A stretch of DNA of 64,000 nucleotides, from positions 67,649,541-67,713,540 of the forward strand of contig CM031616.1 in the NCBI GenBank assembly GCA_018398815.1, in the 5' to 3' direction. Below the pieces are notes generated by a model. The model worked only from the letters and a program-made list of their open reading frames with translations, was not told the origin of the DNA and searched no databases. The position numbers and the translations under genes are program-made. This stretch comes from Conus ventricosus. Lineage: Eukaryota; Mollusca; Gastropoda; Neogastropoda; Conidae. Positions 46,564 to 58,228 of the stretch are shown here, one piece after another; the first letter of the stretch is position 1, and the number at the start of each line of letters is the position of its first letter.

Positions 46564-47447
46564 TTAAAGACAAATTCCTACTGGACTACGTAATAGATGT
46601 GGGCATATCGAACAAAGTAAAGCATAATTATTTAAAATTTTTGGTAAAGTCAGTGGAGTCGATCTATTATGTGAAATATTAGAACCAGCTTTGAGCACTG
46701 TATTCTTTACTCTTGGACAGTCTAGTAGCAGGTGACGTACACTGAGAGTTTCCCCACACATGCATGTAACATTTTTACTGTATTTGGTTCGAAGTGAATT
46801 TAAGCGCATCTATGAATTAAAGTTACTACCTCTCTAGATGTCGTATTTTCAAATTTGTCTAATTGAGTTTTGGGGTGGATGTCGGGATTTGGCTGTATAC
46901 AGTTGTGATAATATTGGCTATCTGTGTCTTCCAATAACCTCTTGAAACTGTTAAAGGATGCTCTAGTAATTAAAGTATAACATTCTGATAGGTCTAGCGG
47001 AATGTTCAGAGTAGTCGTTCCTTCAATGTTGCGAGCTGCTCTCCGAGCAGCTTGATCAACTTTCTCATTTGTTGAAATTCCACAATGTGAGGGCACCCAA
47101 CAGAAAGTCACATTTATTCTTTTCATCGATAGGAGATGTGTCACGTAATTAATTTCTGTAATAGTCTCACAGCGGATCTTTGGATTTAGAGACTGTAAGG
47201 CAGAAAGGGCTGACTTTGAATCACTGCACAATAAAAGTTGACAATTTTCTATGGAAGACTTTAAAACATACTTTAGGGACATTAGAACAGCAACTAATTC
47301 TGCAGTAAATATTGACAAGTGTTTGCCAAGATGATATAATTCCTCCACTTTTAATTTTGGTATTATAAAAGCTGCTCCTGCTCTATGGTCTTCTAACACT
47401 GAACCATCTGTAAAAATTTGCAGATGATCCTTATATTGATCTTCCAA
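46564..47447 (-). pseudogene. LINE RNase H domain and C-terminal zinc-finger-like tail
   Basis: RNase H degrades the RNA strand during reverse transcription and marks the I group of LINEs. The 215-codon frame (47,447-46,800) shows FTDGSV (first Asp), FTAELVAVLMSL (Glu), CSDSKSAL (Asp) and FCWVPSHCGI then NEKVDQAAR (last Asp), so all four metal-binding positions are present. A second frame (46,809-46,564) continues with CMCGETLSVRHLLLDC, a cysteine-histidine motif usual at the end of such ORF2 proteins. The two frames overlap by 10 bases, indicating one frameshift near 46,805. Confidence 0.85.
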
Positions 47448-47727
47448 ATAGAATTTACATAATTTTTAAAAGATATGGTGGATCGTTTTTGTTCAGTTCA
47501 GTATAGTTTGTGTCATAATTTGCTTTGGTTTGTTCCCATTTGGGAATGGGTGGAAAGGACGGATTGGACAGCTATTTTACTTTTGTTTATGTCTGTTTTT
47601 TTCAGAAGAGTAGATGTGTATGACTGAATAGATTTTGCTGATTTTATGTCTTTTGCTCTTTTAGCAAAATCTGTATCTGAATTTAGAGATACTTCATTTG
47701 TACAGAAACTTTTTTGTGAAAGGTTCT

Positions 47728-48205
47728 TTAAAACAATTTGGTGGAGGACACTTTTCGAAACTCGTTCAAAGGTAAAATTCCAATTTCATAGTATGTCCCA
47801 ATGTTGCAGGTATGTGTGGGAACTCCAAGAGCAAGTTTATATGCTTTGCAGTCTACACTTTGTAACTTATTAAGTAGATGCTGTGGAGCGCTGAAGAATA
47901 CTTTTTTGAGCATAAATCAATCTAGACCGCACAAGAGCTGAAGACAGGAGTGTTAAACTCTCTTTATCTTGTCCCCATTTTTGTTTGCTTATGATCTTTA
48001 GAAAGTTTAAACTTTTTCTTGCTTTATTCAAAATATGATCAATATGTTGGTTCCATGAAAGTTTTGATGTTAAATATACTCCTAAGAATTTAACAGATTT
48101 GACGTATTGTAAGACCGATCCATTCAGGGTAAATTGTGGAAGTTTGTCTGGGTCATATCCAGAGTTAAAAAGCATTAGATTTGTTTTTTCTGCCGACAGT
48201 GTCAA
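47728..48205 (-). pseudogene. LINE reverse transcriptase C-terminal region
   Basis: The frame 48,205-47,870 contains LSAEKTNLMLFN, VKFLGVYLTSKLSW and ALVRSRLIYA, the thumb region following the catalytic motifs. The next frame (47,913-47,728) contains VDCKAYKLALGVP. The catalytic part of the RT is absent because the element is 5'-truncated at about 48,272. Confidence 0.8.
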
Positions 48206-48270
48206 TCCATTTTCATGTAAGAAACTACTGATATTGTTTAATTCATGTTGATATTTGATCTTTATGTTTT

Positions 48271-48272
<2 letters not shown>

Positions 48273-48312
<40 letters not shown>
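48273..48312. repeat. (TG)n flanking the 5' end of the LINE
   Basis: About 36 bases of TG directly at the truncation point of the minus-strand LINE, matching the (TG)n at its other end. Confidence 0.88.
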
Positions 48313-48313
<1 letters not shown>

Positions 48314-49530
48314 ACACTATTTTCTTTTTTCCCCCCGAGTGGATCGATGGTTGGCAGTGAGTGATGCATGCTCACTGAGAAGATCACTACGTTAAAGTCG
48401 GACACTGAAATAGCGCCAGACATTTCATTGCCTCCCCTTAGTCCTGGCCTGATAGTCGACAGTGTCTGTCTGTCTGTCTACCTCCTCTTTCAAATAACTG
48501 TCCTTGCTCGGGGCTAGACAGCGTAGAGGTGCGTCCCCTGGTTGGTGGATTGGGGATCCCTCAAGCTTTGCGCTCGGGTGGTGGGGGGGGGGGGGGTTGG
48601 GGGGGAGGTGTGCATGTGTGTGTATGTGTGTGTGCACTGGATAATATGCAAGGTGTTGCGAACCAACAAATAATTGTGTTTTTTGTCTTTAAATTTGATG
48701 GATTTCACTGGATAAGTTTGTGCTCATACGAACATTTTGAAGGTATGGGTGTTGGGAGGGAGGGGGTGAGGGTGGGGGGTAGCTGGTAGCTTGGACCCTG
48801 TTATTGTACCTTTGTAATCTTCTAGCAAGAAGGTCTGTATTCTGAAGAAAATGAGCTAAAATGCCCCCGGAAGACAGAGTGTGGCTGCTGACTTGGCAAT
48901 GTGATCACGAGTGGCCATTCTAGAGATGCTCTCTCTCCCTCTCGCCCTGTGATGCAGTTTAGTCCCCTTTGCTGGTGAGAACATGCATGGCTCCTCTCGC
49001 CCCCTCCCCCCCCCCCCCCATTTTTTTTTTCTTTGAGGTGTCTTGACAGTTTCTTTCATTCACTCTATAAGAGAAAGAAAATGAGCACTAAAAGAAAAAC
49101 CAAAACAAACGGCAAAAAAGGTGATGTTCTTACGATCACTTACAGTTTTTTTCCCCCTATTTTATGCATCATTTACATCTGAATGAAAGAGCTTCTGAAG
49201 CATAAGAATGATTTCTCGACCACCAATCTTCTTTGTCACAAATAAGAACTTTGTTTAAATTAAGGATGTTCTGAAAATTTTCCATCAAAATAAAAGAACG
49301 AAAATTGATGACGTTTCGGTCGTAGACCACCGTCTTCCTGTCGCCTGATTGATTGGTGAGGAGAATGACTCGGGGCCCAAACAGGGATAGGTGATGAGAA
49401 TGACTCGGGGCCCAGACAGGGATTGGTGATGAGAATGGCTTAGGCCCAGACAGGGATAGGGAATGTTGTCAGGCATAGAGAGGGTGACAGTGGCAGCAGC
49501 AGCTTCTTCAAGGGGGTGTGGTGTTGGTTG
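48313..49530. other. Unassigned, with G runs
   Basis: Poly(G)-rich at 48,578-48,608, poly(C) at 49,004-49,018. ACTCGGGGCCCARACAGGGA occurs twice at 49,367-49,428 with a third variant after it. No gene recognised. Confidence 0.4.
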
Positions 49531-49539
49531 GTGCTGTGT

Positions 49540-49990
49540 GAACAATGCCACATGAAGTTGGCTAATAGCACTGTGCTGTGTGAACAGTGCCACATAGAGT
49601 TGGCTTATTGCACTGTGCTGTGTGAACAGTGCCACATAGAGTTGGCTAATAGCACTGTGCTGTGTGAACAGTGCCACATAGAGTTGGCTAATAGCACTGT
49701 GCTGTGTGAACAGTGCCACATAGAGTTGGCTAATAGCACTGTGCTGTGTGAACAGTGCCACATAGAGTTGGCTAATAGCACTGTGCTGTGTGAACAGTGC
49801 CACATAGAGTTGGCTAATAGCACTGTGCTGTGTGAACAGTGCCACATAGAGTTGGCTAATAGCACTGTGCTGTGTGAACAGTGCCACATAGAGTTGGCTA
49901 ATAGCACTGTGCTGTGTGAACAGTGCCACATAGAGTTGGCTAATAGCACTGTGCTGTGTGAACAGTGCCACATAGAGTTGGCTAATAGCG
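49540..49990. repeat. 42-bp minisatellite, about 11 copies, highly uniform
   Basis: The unit reads TTGGCTAATAGCACTGTGCT then GTGTGAACAGTGCCACATAG and AG. Most internal copies are identical. The piece GCACTGT ... ACAGTGC is an inverted repeat. As 42 is a multiple of three, 14-residue repeats stay open on both strands. Confidence 0.95.
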
Positions 49991-50174
49991 CTGATTTATT
50001 GGACCTGTTTATGCTTTTTGTTGATTTATTTGTTTCTTGGCATGCATGATGTTAGTTCTTCAGAGTTTGAACTAACAATCCGTCGTGAATATTCTGTAGT
50101 TGCTATGTCTCAATTCTTCAGTGCTTTTGAACACTTATACATTCATATGCACATGCGCGTTTGTATGCACATGC

Positions 50175-50885
<711 letters not shown>

Positions 50886-50974
50886 TCATAGACGCAGACC
50901 AAATCAAACCACGGCAGGATATTGTTATGGGCACAGTGTCTTCCCACCCCATCTCTTTCTCTTTCTGTACTCTC

Positions 50975-51005
<31 letters not shown>

Positions 51006-51095
51006 GTCTCTCTGTCTGCCTGTCTGCCTGTCTCTCTCTCTTTCTCACTTGATTTCCTCATTTCCTCTCAGGCCTTCACTCTCTCTTTTCTCTCT
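50886..51095. repeat. TCTG/TC-rich flank of the LINE
   Basis: (GTCT)n and TC-rich sequence up to the target-site duplication of the full-length LINE. Confidence 0.7.
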
Positions 51096-51109
51096 CTACC
51101 TTCCTCCAT

Positions 51110-51827
51110 CCCACCGGGGGGTTGCGACCTTGTCGTGGTCGGAGGGTTTGCGTGGTCCAGTGATCCCTTAGGCTTTGCTGGCGGGGGCATCAATACTTGG
51201 AGATAGGCTGTTTTTTTCACACTGCTTCTAGGCCTGAGAGGTGCAGATGCTGTTTGGCCTAAGCGTAACGTGGTAAGGAGTTGATGCCCCTGGTAGGGCT
51301 TCCCATGTCAGATAGGCTAAGGGTGAGGATCCTGACTAAGAGTAACCCGCCTTTCTCCTTTTCTTGTTTTCTGCCTCCCTTATTTGGCCCTTTTCTATCT
51401 TCGTCTCCCCTTCAAGTCTTCTTTTCCACACTCCTTTTCTCTCTGTGGTCTCCTTAAGATCCGCCGCGTTTGCCGTGCGGTGCGACCTGTGTCGGAGGGG
51501 AATGAGATCCTGGTGATTGAGAGGGCCAGCGCTCTCAACACATCACTTTGGCTCGGACCTCTCCTAGACAGGGAGTACACTTTGGCCCGGGTGTACTAAT
51601 CGGCTCCCTTCTTGGGGTTGGGTCAAGACGGGCAGTTTCCCAGCTGGCCAAGTAAACCCCTGCAGTGCTCAGCTCTCTGTTCCCGGGAGTTGAGCATGAT
51701 CAGGGGGGATAGGGTTGGTTGCTTCTGCTTGTCGTATGTCTCTCCCGAAGCCTGGAAGGGGTCAAGACATTGGTTTCTTGGCCCTGGCCCCTTAGTTGGA
51801 CTCCAAGGTGGGTGGGTAAGGGAGAGA
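51110..51827 (+). promoter_or_regulatory. LINE 5' UTR, likely carrying its promoter
   Basis: About 720 bases before ORF1 with no long frame. LINEs of this kind transcribe from an internal promoter in this region. The G-rich first 40 bases are distinctive. No core promoter element could be assigned by eye. Confidence 0.4.
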
Positions 51828-53181
51828 TGAATCACAATAAACTAAATATGACTTCATTAAAAAATACCCCCCCAAAAGGAAGAGGAAGGCAGTATCCCCT
51901 ATTTCAGGGGAATTTGAAACAGACAGTGATTCTGACAGTGAGGTAAGACAGAAGACAGGTTTCTGGGCTTCCTGGCTCGTGGTGGAAGGGACAGAGCAGG
52001 AAAGACCTCTTTCAGCTCTGAGCCCTTTTGCTGTACAAAAGGGCTTTCATGGTATAGCAGGTGAACCTAGGTCCATAAAACGATTGAGGAATGGTTCGTT
52101 TCTTCTTCAATGTCGATCACAGAAGCAATCCGAACAGTTGCAGAAGGCAAAAAAGCTTGTGGATAGGGAGATCAGGGTCACTCCCCATAAGCAATTAAAT
52201 TCATCCAAAGGTGTGATTCGATGCAGAGATCTGGCGGGTGTTTCAGAGGCGGAAATAAAAACGGAGCTGGCGTCCCAGGGTGTGACGGAGGTGCGCAGGG
52301 TGACGATAAAGAAGGGTTCAGAGAGAGTGGCCACCAACACCCTCTTTCTGACCTTCTGCAACCCTGTGCTGCCTCCGGTCATCAAGGTTGGTTACCTAAA
52401 TGTTCATGTTCAGCTATATGTGCCGTCCCCATTGAGGTGCTTCAGGTGCCAGAAGTTTGGCCATGTCAGGGACCGCTGTTCAGGGCAAGAGGTATGCGGT
52501 GTTTGCTGCAAGGCAACCCATGATGGGCCGTGTCAAGATCTGGCACATTGTGCTAACTGCGGTGGCGACCATCCCTCCTCTTCAAGAAACTGTCCTCTTT
52601 GGATTCAGGAATCCGCAATTCAAAGACTAAAGACTGAAAAGAAATTTCCTTTTTTGAAGCCCGCAAGCAGGTTGTGGGCAGTCAGACGCCGACAGCCTCT
52701 TCCTATTGCTTCGGCTGTACGGAAAGTTCCCACAGTTTCCACTCGATCAGTCTGCTGTCAGACTGATGACTTTACGTTCTCGAAGACACTGCAAGTCCGA
52801 ACTGTCAACTCTGGTGGAAGCAGGTCCACCACTCTCAACCCAAAATGATTGCCCCTGGTGGAGGCAAAAAATCCGCACCCCTCAGACTGCCAGCAGTCTA
52901 CAACATCTGCTGCTGGGCAGATGAAAAAACCAGCAGTTCCCCCTCGAACTCCTCTGTCCAGTGCCCGTGCGGGCAAGGGAGTTCCACCCAGTGTGGAGAT
53001 GGTGGAGATAAGAAAAAACCCTCCACCATCTCCCAAATCCAGACCTCCACCTTCTCCAAATTCCAGGCCTTTGTCACCTGCGGGCAAGTCTGCCAGCAGG
53101 TCCAAAGACCAACACAGTCCAGTGAAACTACAAAATAAATTCACTCCATTGGCGGCAGATGTCGATGAGGAGATGACCTGA
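51828..53181 (+). pseudogene. LINE ORF1 (gag-like nucleic acid-binding protein), two lesions
   Basis: ORF1 proteins coat the LINE RNA. The probable start is MNHNKLNMTSLK at 51,828. A one-base difference in the C7 run at 51,867-51,873 is needed to join it to the main frame, whose upstream part reads KRKRKAVSP and SDSDSEV. From 51,979 the frame is open for 289 codons, with PLSALSPFAVQKGFHGIAG (typical of the family) and three zinc knuckles: CFRCQKFGHVRDRC, CGVCCKATHDGPC and CANCGGDHPSSSRNC. A TGA at 52,846-52,848 interrupts it. The same frame then continues, proline-rich, to NKFTPLAADVDEEMT and a stop at 53,181. About 450 residues in all. Confidence 0.9.
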
Positions 53182-53207
53182 TCTCTCTCCTTTTCGCCCT
53201 CTGCACC

Positions 53208-54000
53208 ATGGATAGTACAATATTACATTGGAATATCCGTGGATTAAATTCCAACTTTGAGGAGCTGCAGCTTCTGTGTCAGTCTATAAAACCCTCCGTC
53301 GTGGCTCTTCAGGAAACTCAAATTCAAAGCCAGAAGACCTTTACTCTTTCTGGCTTTAATATTCTTTCAATACCTGCACAAACCATCCATGTTGGGACTG
53401 TCGGGCAGTGTTGCCCTTCTCCTACACAAAACTTTGCTGTATAGTCCTGTCGCTCTGTCTACCTCGCTTCAGGCTGTTTTGCGCGAGAGTCACTCTCCAC
53501 AAGACTGTGACCATCTGTTCTCTTTATCTACCTCCTTCTGTCCCGGTTTGTCGTCAGGACCTTGTCAGTCTGATAGGAGAACTTCCTCGACCTTTTTTGC
53601 TGTTGGGTGACTTTAACGGTCACAATCCTCTTTGGGGTAGTGCCGGTACGTCACCCAGAGGTCTGCTGATTGAGGATGTCCTTTCAGACTTGGATTTGTG
53701 TTGTCTGAACGACGGATCTGCAACTTACCTCCACTCTTCCACAGGTTCACTTTCGTGTTTAGATTTGTCGGTTTGTGACCCCTCGCTGGTCCTGGACTAT
53801 GAGTGGTCTGTCCATGACGATCTGCACGGAAGTGACCATTTCCCTGTCCTTCTACAACCTGTATTAACTGAACACGTCTCTGTCTCTCAACATCTCAATT
53901 ATAAAAAAGCAAATGGGATCTATTTGCAGCCACTATTTCAAAAGAATTCCAGGACACTGATTTTTTTCAGAGTCCAGACCCAGCAGAATCTCTGACTAAC
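53208..54000 (+). pseudogene. LINE ORF2, endonuclease domain (frameshifted)
   Basis: Apurinic-type endonuclease that nicks the target. The ATG at 53,208 gives MDSTILHWNIRGLNSN and VALQETQ with the catalytic glutamate. A shift near 53,395 moves to the frame with LLLGDFNGHNPLWGS (Asp and Asn of the active site) and GSDHFPVLL (the final Asp-His). All catalytic residues are visible. A stop at 53,993 precedes the linker to the RT. ORF2 starts 27 bases after the end of ORF1. Confidence 0.9.
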
Positions 54001-54003
54001 ACT

Positions 54004-55817
54004 ATGATCAAATGTGCTAAAGCCTGTATTCCAGTGTCTTCCGATAAACTTCAAATGCCCAAAACACCTGGTTCGATTCAGAATGCCAACAAATTTCCAA
54101 AGTTAGAAAACGGGCTCAGCGTCAGGTATACCAACGACCTTCGGGTCCCAACGCTCGAGCCCATCAGAAACTCCGTGCTAAATCAAGACACACTTTTAAA
54201 ATCAGTAAACGTCGGTCCTGGAGAAGCTTCTGCTCCAGGCTGACATCAAAAACTTCTAAGAAAAAAGTGTGGAACATCATTAAGAAAATCAAAGGGAAGA
54301 ACACCTGTCCCACTGTGAACCATCTCAAGTTTTCGGATTCTTTAATAACAGAAAAGAAAGCAGTTGCTAATCTGCTTGCTTCAACCATTGAAAAGAATTC
54401 CTCCTCTTCTAATAAATCAGTCACTTTTGTCAAACACAAAGCCCTAAAAGAAAAATCTCCCTGCAACTTTTCATCCGACAACATGGAAGACTACAATCTT
54501 CCTTTTACATTAAACGAGCTGAAATCTGCCTTACTCTCTTGCAGCGATTCCTCTCCAGGTATAGATGACATACATTATCAACTATTGAAACATCTTCCGC
54601 AAGAAGGTCTGAACATCCTGTTACAGGTATACAACCACGTGTGGACTACAGGTTGCTTTCCACCCTCTTGGCGGACAGCCCTCATTATTCCCATCCCCAA
54701 ACCTGGAAAAGATCTTTCTAATCCATCTAACTACCGTCCCATAGCTTTGACCAGCTGTGTCTGTAAATTGATGGAAAAAATGGTCAATGCTAGGCTCATG
54801 TGGAAACTCGAAACCGATGGCCTTTTGGCGAAAGAACAGTGTGGTTTCCGCAAACATCGTAGTACAGTTGACCATTTGATTCGTCTGGAATCTACACTTA
54901 GGAACGCTTTTTTAAACAGACAGCATGCAGTGGCAATTTTCTTTGACTTGGAGAAGGCCTACGATACCACCTGGAAGTCGGGGATACTTCATGATCTCCA
55001 CGATCTGGGTTTTCGAGGTCATCTTCCGCTTTTTATTCAAAATTTTTTGGCAGAACGACAGTTTCAGGTCCGGGTTGGCACCACTCTCTCTGATGTCCAC
55101 GAGCAGGAGTTGGGTGTTCCACAGGGGAGCATACTATCTCCTGCCCTCTTTAGTATTAAGATCAACAACATTGTTCAATCAGTTCAGCAGGGTTCAGACT
55201 GCTCATTGTTTGTGGATGATTTTGCTGTCTACGCAACTGGAAGCCTGTACCGAGTGTCCAGCGCAGGCTCCAGCTTTGCGTAGATAAAATCCATCGGTGG
55301 GCGGATGAAAACGGTTTCACCTTTTCTGCTACAAAAACCCAGTGTATTCACTTCCATAATTTCCGTCAGTTTTTTTCCAGATCCGGAACTTCAAGTAGGG
55401 AAATCTCCCATTCCAGCTGTTAAAGAGGCCAAATTTCTGGGAGTCATTTTTGACCAAAAACTTAACTTTCTCAGCCATATTAAAAACCTCAAAACTGCTT
55501 GCCAAAAGGCACTGAATATTCTGCGGGTCGTAGCACACACCGACTGGGGCGCTGATAAGAAAACTTTGTTGCACCTCTACAGAGCCCTGGTCCGTTCCAA
55601 ACTGGACTACGGTTGTGCTGTGTACGGCTCCGCAAGATCATCTTACCTCAACTCTTGGACCCTATCCACCATCAAGGGGTTCGTCTCTGTCTTGGAGCGT
55701 TCCGCACCACCCCTGTGTACAGCCTGTACGCAGAGGCAGGTGAACCTTCACTGTCCAACGCAGGCTGAAACTGTCTTTGAATTATTACATCCGACTGTTC
55801 TCAGAACCGCAGAATGA
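54004..55817 (+). pseudogene. LINE ORF2, reverse transcriptase domain (frameshifted)
   Basis: The main frame 54,267-55,283 carries NYRPIALTSCVCKLMEKM, CGFRKHRSTVDHLIRLES, motif A AIFFDLEKAYDTTW, motif B GVPQGSILSPALF and motif C LFVDDFAVYA, so the metal-binding aspartates are intact. The box reads F-V-D-D rather than Y-x-D-D. Shifts near 55,250 and 55,375 break the link to the thumb (55,305-55,817: AKFLGVIFDQKLNFL, ALVRSKLDYGCAVYG). It may have been functional shortly before these lesions, some of which could be assembly errors. Confidence 0.92.
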
Positions 55818-55889
55818 CTGTGTTTTTGACCCTCCGTTCCAAAGTAGTTTGAAACAAACCCGAAATGTATTCCGCCGTTTGGGCTTCGT

Positions 55890-57536
55890 ATGCAGCCTCA
55901 CGTGCGGAATGCAGGTATAGACCTGGGAGTAGTTTCCGATTTTTCCAAGTTTCCGGATCAACCTCCATGGACCTTTTTCACACCAGAGATTCGTTTTGAT
56001 CTCGCAGCTTTCCGTAAGGAGTCTACCAGCTCTCTGGCGTACAAGGCTTTGTATGCCAAGCTCTGTTCCAAATTCCCATCCTATCAAAAAGTTTTCACTG
56101 ACGGTTCCAAGTCTGAGGATGGAGTGGCCTGTGCAGCCTACTGCCCTGGGGCTCCTTCTCAGATATTGTTGGAACATATACATTCAGATGCTTCTAGTAG
56201 TAGTAGTAGTAGTAGTGTAGGGACGTAATCAGTACATAGGCCGTTAAGCCTTTCAATGTCCCCTCGTGTTATTTTACTTTTATGACAGGGTTGAAAATGC
56301 ATGCAATATAAATTTTCCTTCTTATTCATCAAAGCTTCTAAACTGTACTTTAAATTTCAAGTCTTCATCCAGCAAATTCTTAAAAACATTAGTATTTTTA
56401 GCAAATTTAAGTGCAGTTGTCAAACTGTTCCAGTTAGTAATAACTCTGTTACTGAACTTGAATCTCCCCATGTTAGTATGAAACTGCTTAACAAAAATTT
56501 TACCTTCCGAATTTCTTGTTCTATCTGTTTTAACAGCCTCAAAAAAGTAGTCCCACTGTATGTCCGTTTGCTGGTGAAATATTTTGAACACTTCAATCAA
56601 ATCCCCTCTAATACGTCTACCTTTTAAAGAGTGCAAATTTAAGTAATTTAATCTATCTGTATAAGACATGTTTGTACATTCTTGCAAGATTTTAGTAGCT
56701 CTTCTCTGTACTCTTTCAATTGCTATTGACTGTTTTTTCAAGTGTGGGTACCAAATTATATTGCCATATTCAAGATGCGGTCTAACCATAGCTTTATATA
56801 ACTTTAAAAACGTTTCTTTATTTAGGTAAATAAAAGTTCTTTTTATTAATCCAATCATTTGGTTTGCTTTATTTATACATTTTTGAATGTGAATATCAAA
56901 GAGTAAATCTGTCTATTCTGCTGAACTTACTGCTCTAGTACTGGCTTTGAAGATAATCTCCCATTCTTTGAGGAGGGACTTTCTGGTTCTGTCGGATTCG
57001 CTGTCAGCTGTCGGCTTTGGAGGCCATAGCTGGCCGCAACCTTCAGCATCCAGAACTTTTACTTTTTTTGGAACTTTTTAGCAAGTTGAAGGCGGACGGT
57101 TACAACATTACTCTTGCTTGGGTTCCTGGCCATGTTGGCATCGGCGGGAACGAAATGGTTGATCGTTTAGCCAAGAACGCCACAAGAGAGAAACTGTCCA
57201 ACACTTATATCCCCTGCTCAGATGTGAAACCCAAAATTAACGATTATGTGAGAGACCTCTGGCAGGAGGATTGGAACACACAGACGAATAACAAACTCTT
57301 TCAGATCCGTCCAAACCTTAAAGACTTCCTCCCATCTACGTCGGGTGGTCGTAAAGAGGAAACGGTTCTGTGCCGGCTGCACACCGGCCATTCGTATTTT
57401 ACCCATTCTTACCTTTTAAAGAGTGAAGAAGCTCCGTGGTGCATTCCATGTCATGCACCACTCACAATGAAACCTGTTCTTTTAGAGTGTTGGGACTTGC
57501 ACGATGTGAGACACAAAATTTTACAGCGGAGTCCAT
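55890..57536 (+). pseudogene. LINE ORF2, RNase H domain and C-terminal tail, split by a nested LINE
   Basis: The first half ends VFTDGSKSEDGVACAAY and HIHSDAS at 56,195. After the nested element the domain resumes at 56,911 with VYSAELTALVLALK and LSDSLSAV, then, after a shift near 57,010, LAWVPGHVGIGGNEMVDRLA. The Asp-Glu-Asp-Asp set is complete across the break. The frame 57,017-57,538 continues to CRLHTGHSYFTHSYLLKSEE and CIPCHAPLTMKPVLLEC, the zinc-finger-like end of the protein. Confidence 0.92.
56196..56910 (-). mobile_element. Nested CR1/L2-like LINE, 5'-truncated
   Basis: Minus-strand frame 56,858-56,322 (178 codons) reads LYKAMVRPHLEYGNIIWYP, IERVQRRATKILQE, LNYLNLHSLKGRRIRGDLIE and FSNRVITNWNSL, the C-terminal end of CR1/L2-type ORF2, which lacks RNase H. 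The 3' end lies at the left with an (ACT)n tail seen as AGTAGT repeats at 56,196-56,217. Removing it rejoins the host RNase H reading at TCT/GTC. Being open over 178 codons, it is fairly young. Confidence 0.9.
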
Positions 57537-57835
57537 GAAGATCCTGTTCAGGGATGTCCCGCCTGACGTGATCCTTGGGTTTTTGAGAGAAATTAACATT
57601 TTTCATCTGATTTGAGATTTTACGGAAGAAGGATTTTTAACAAAGTTTCTGGTTCGTTTGTAGACGATGTCATTTAACGAGATGTGTGAAAGTTTTTTGT
57701 TTTTGTTTTTGTTTTTTTGTTGTTTTTTTTTAAATGACTGGTGAGTTGATTTTAATGTGGTGACAGCCCTGATGTGGCCCTCTGCGGTCGGCTGGGCTAT
57801 AAGCAACATTATCTATCTTATCTATCTACCTTCCT
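57537..57835 (+). other. LINE 3' UTR and (ATCT)n tail
   Basis: Shared with the truncated copies at 7.6 and 61.1 kb. Contains a T-rich stretch at 57,690-57,732 and ends CGGTCGGCTGGGCTATAAGC plus ATCT repeats. The conserved last 40 bases are presumably the site recognised by the element's RT. Confidence 0.8.
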
Positions 57836-58130
57836 CCATTAATCTGTGATGACACACACGGCTGTTATGCCCTGTCTTTGCAGGTACTGTGTGGTCTGAT
57901 AATGCGTCAAAAGTTGTGTAGACCCTACACAGAACGATCCGACTTCATTGTAAAAAGAAAAAAAGTTGACCAGTGCTATCTGTTCTCCTTGCAAATACAG
58001 GATTATGTCCTCTGTGATGGTCTGAGTCCACAGTTGCAGATGAGGCCCAGAACGCCAAGTACTCTCTATGACACTCCAACCTGTGCCTGGTTGTTGCCAT
58101 CAGATCAGCCATTACCAAAACATGTTCAGC

Positions 58131-58228
58131 GCTTAGTCCAGCCCTTGACCCATACTGTGCCTGACCAGTCCAGCCCTTGACCCATACTGTGCCTGACCAG
58201 TCCAGCCCTTGACCCATACTGTGCCTGC
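58131..58228. repeat. 32-bp direct repeat, 3 copies
   Basis: The unit begins CCAGCCCTTGACCCATACTG and ends TGCCTGACCAGT. Confidence 0.9.

Larger units (their letters stand above)
46507..48272 (-). mobile_element. 5'-truncated RNase H-bearing LINE (I/Nimb-like)
   Basis: Minus-strand element whose 3' end is a (TTAC)n tail (46,507-46,531 on the plus strand as GTAA repeats). It keeps the RT thumb, the RNase H domain and a cysteine/histidine tail. It lies exactly between (TG)n at 46,438-46,506 and (TG)n at 48,276-48,311. It is a different family from the LINE at 51.1 kb by sequence and by tail. Confidence 0.85.
51110..57835 (+). mobile_element. Full-length I/Nimb-like LINE with target-site duplication
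   Basis: CTACCTTCCTCCAT is repeated exactly at 51,096-51,109 and 57,836-57,849, fixing both ends. The 5' UTR begins with a G-rich block (GGGGGGTTGCGACC, GTCGTGGTCGGAGGG). ORF1 and ORF2 follow, then a 3' UTR ending CGGTCGGCTGGGCTATAAGC and an (ATCT)n tail. Without the nested insertion it is about 6.0 kb. The exact duplication implies a recent insertion, yet the ORFs have several shifts. RNase H plus endonuclease places it in the I superfamily; the precise clade needs a tree. Confidence 0.93.

Noticed and set aside
49285..50049. 228- and 177-codon frames with 14-residue repeats
   Set aside because: Both strands are open over the same 42-bp minisatellite, which is expected when the unit is a multiple of three.
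51110..51210. HDV-like ribozyme at the LINE 5' end
   Set aside because: Some LINEs carry one, and the start is G-rich, but I could not pair the required nested stems by eye. A covariance-model search would settle it.
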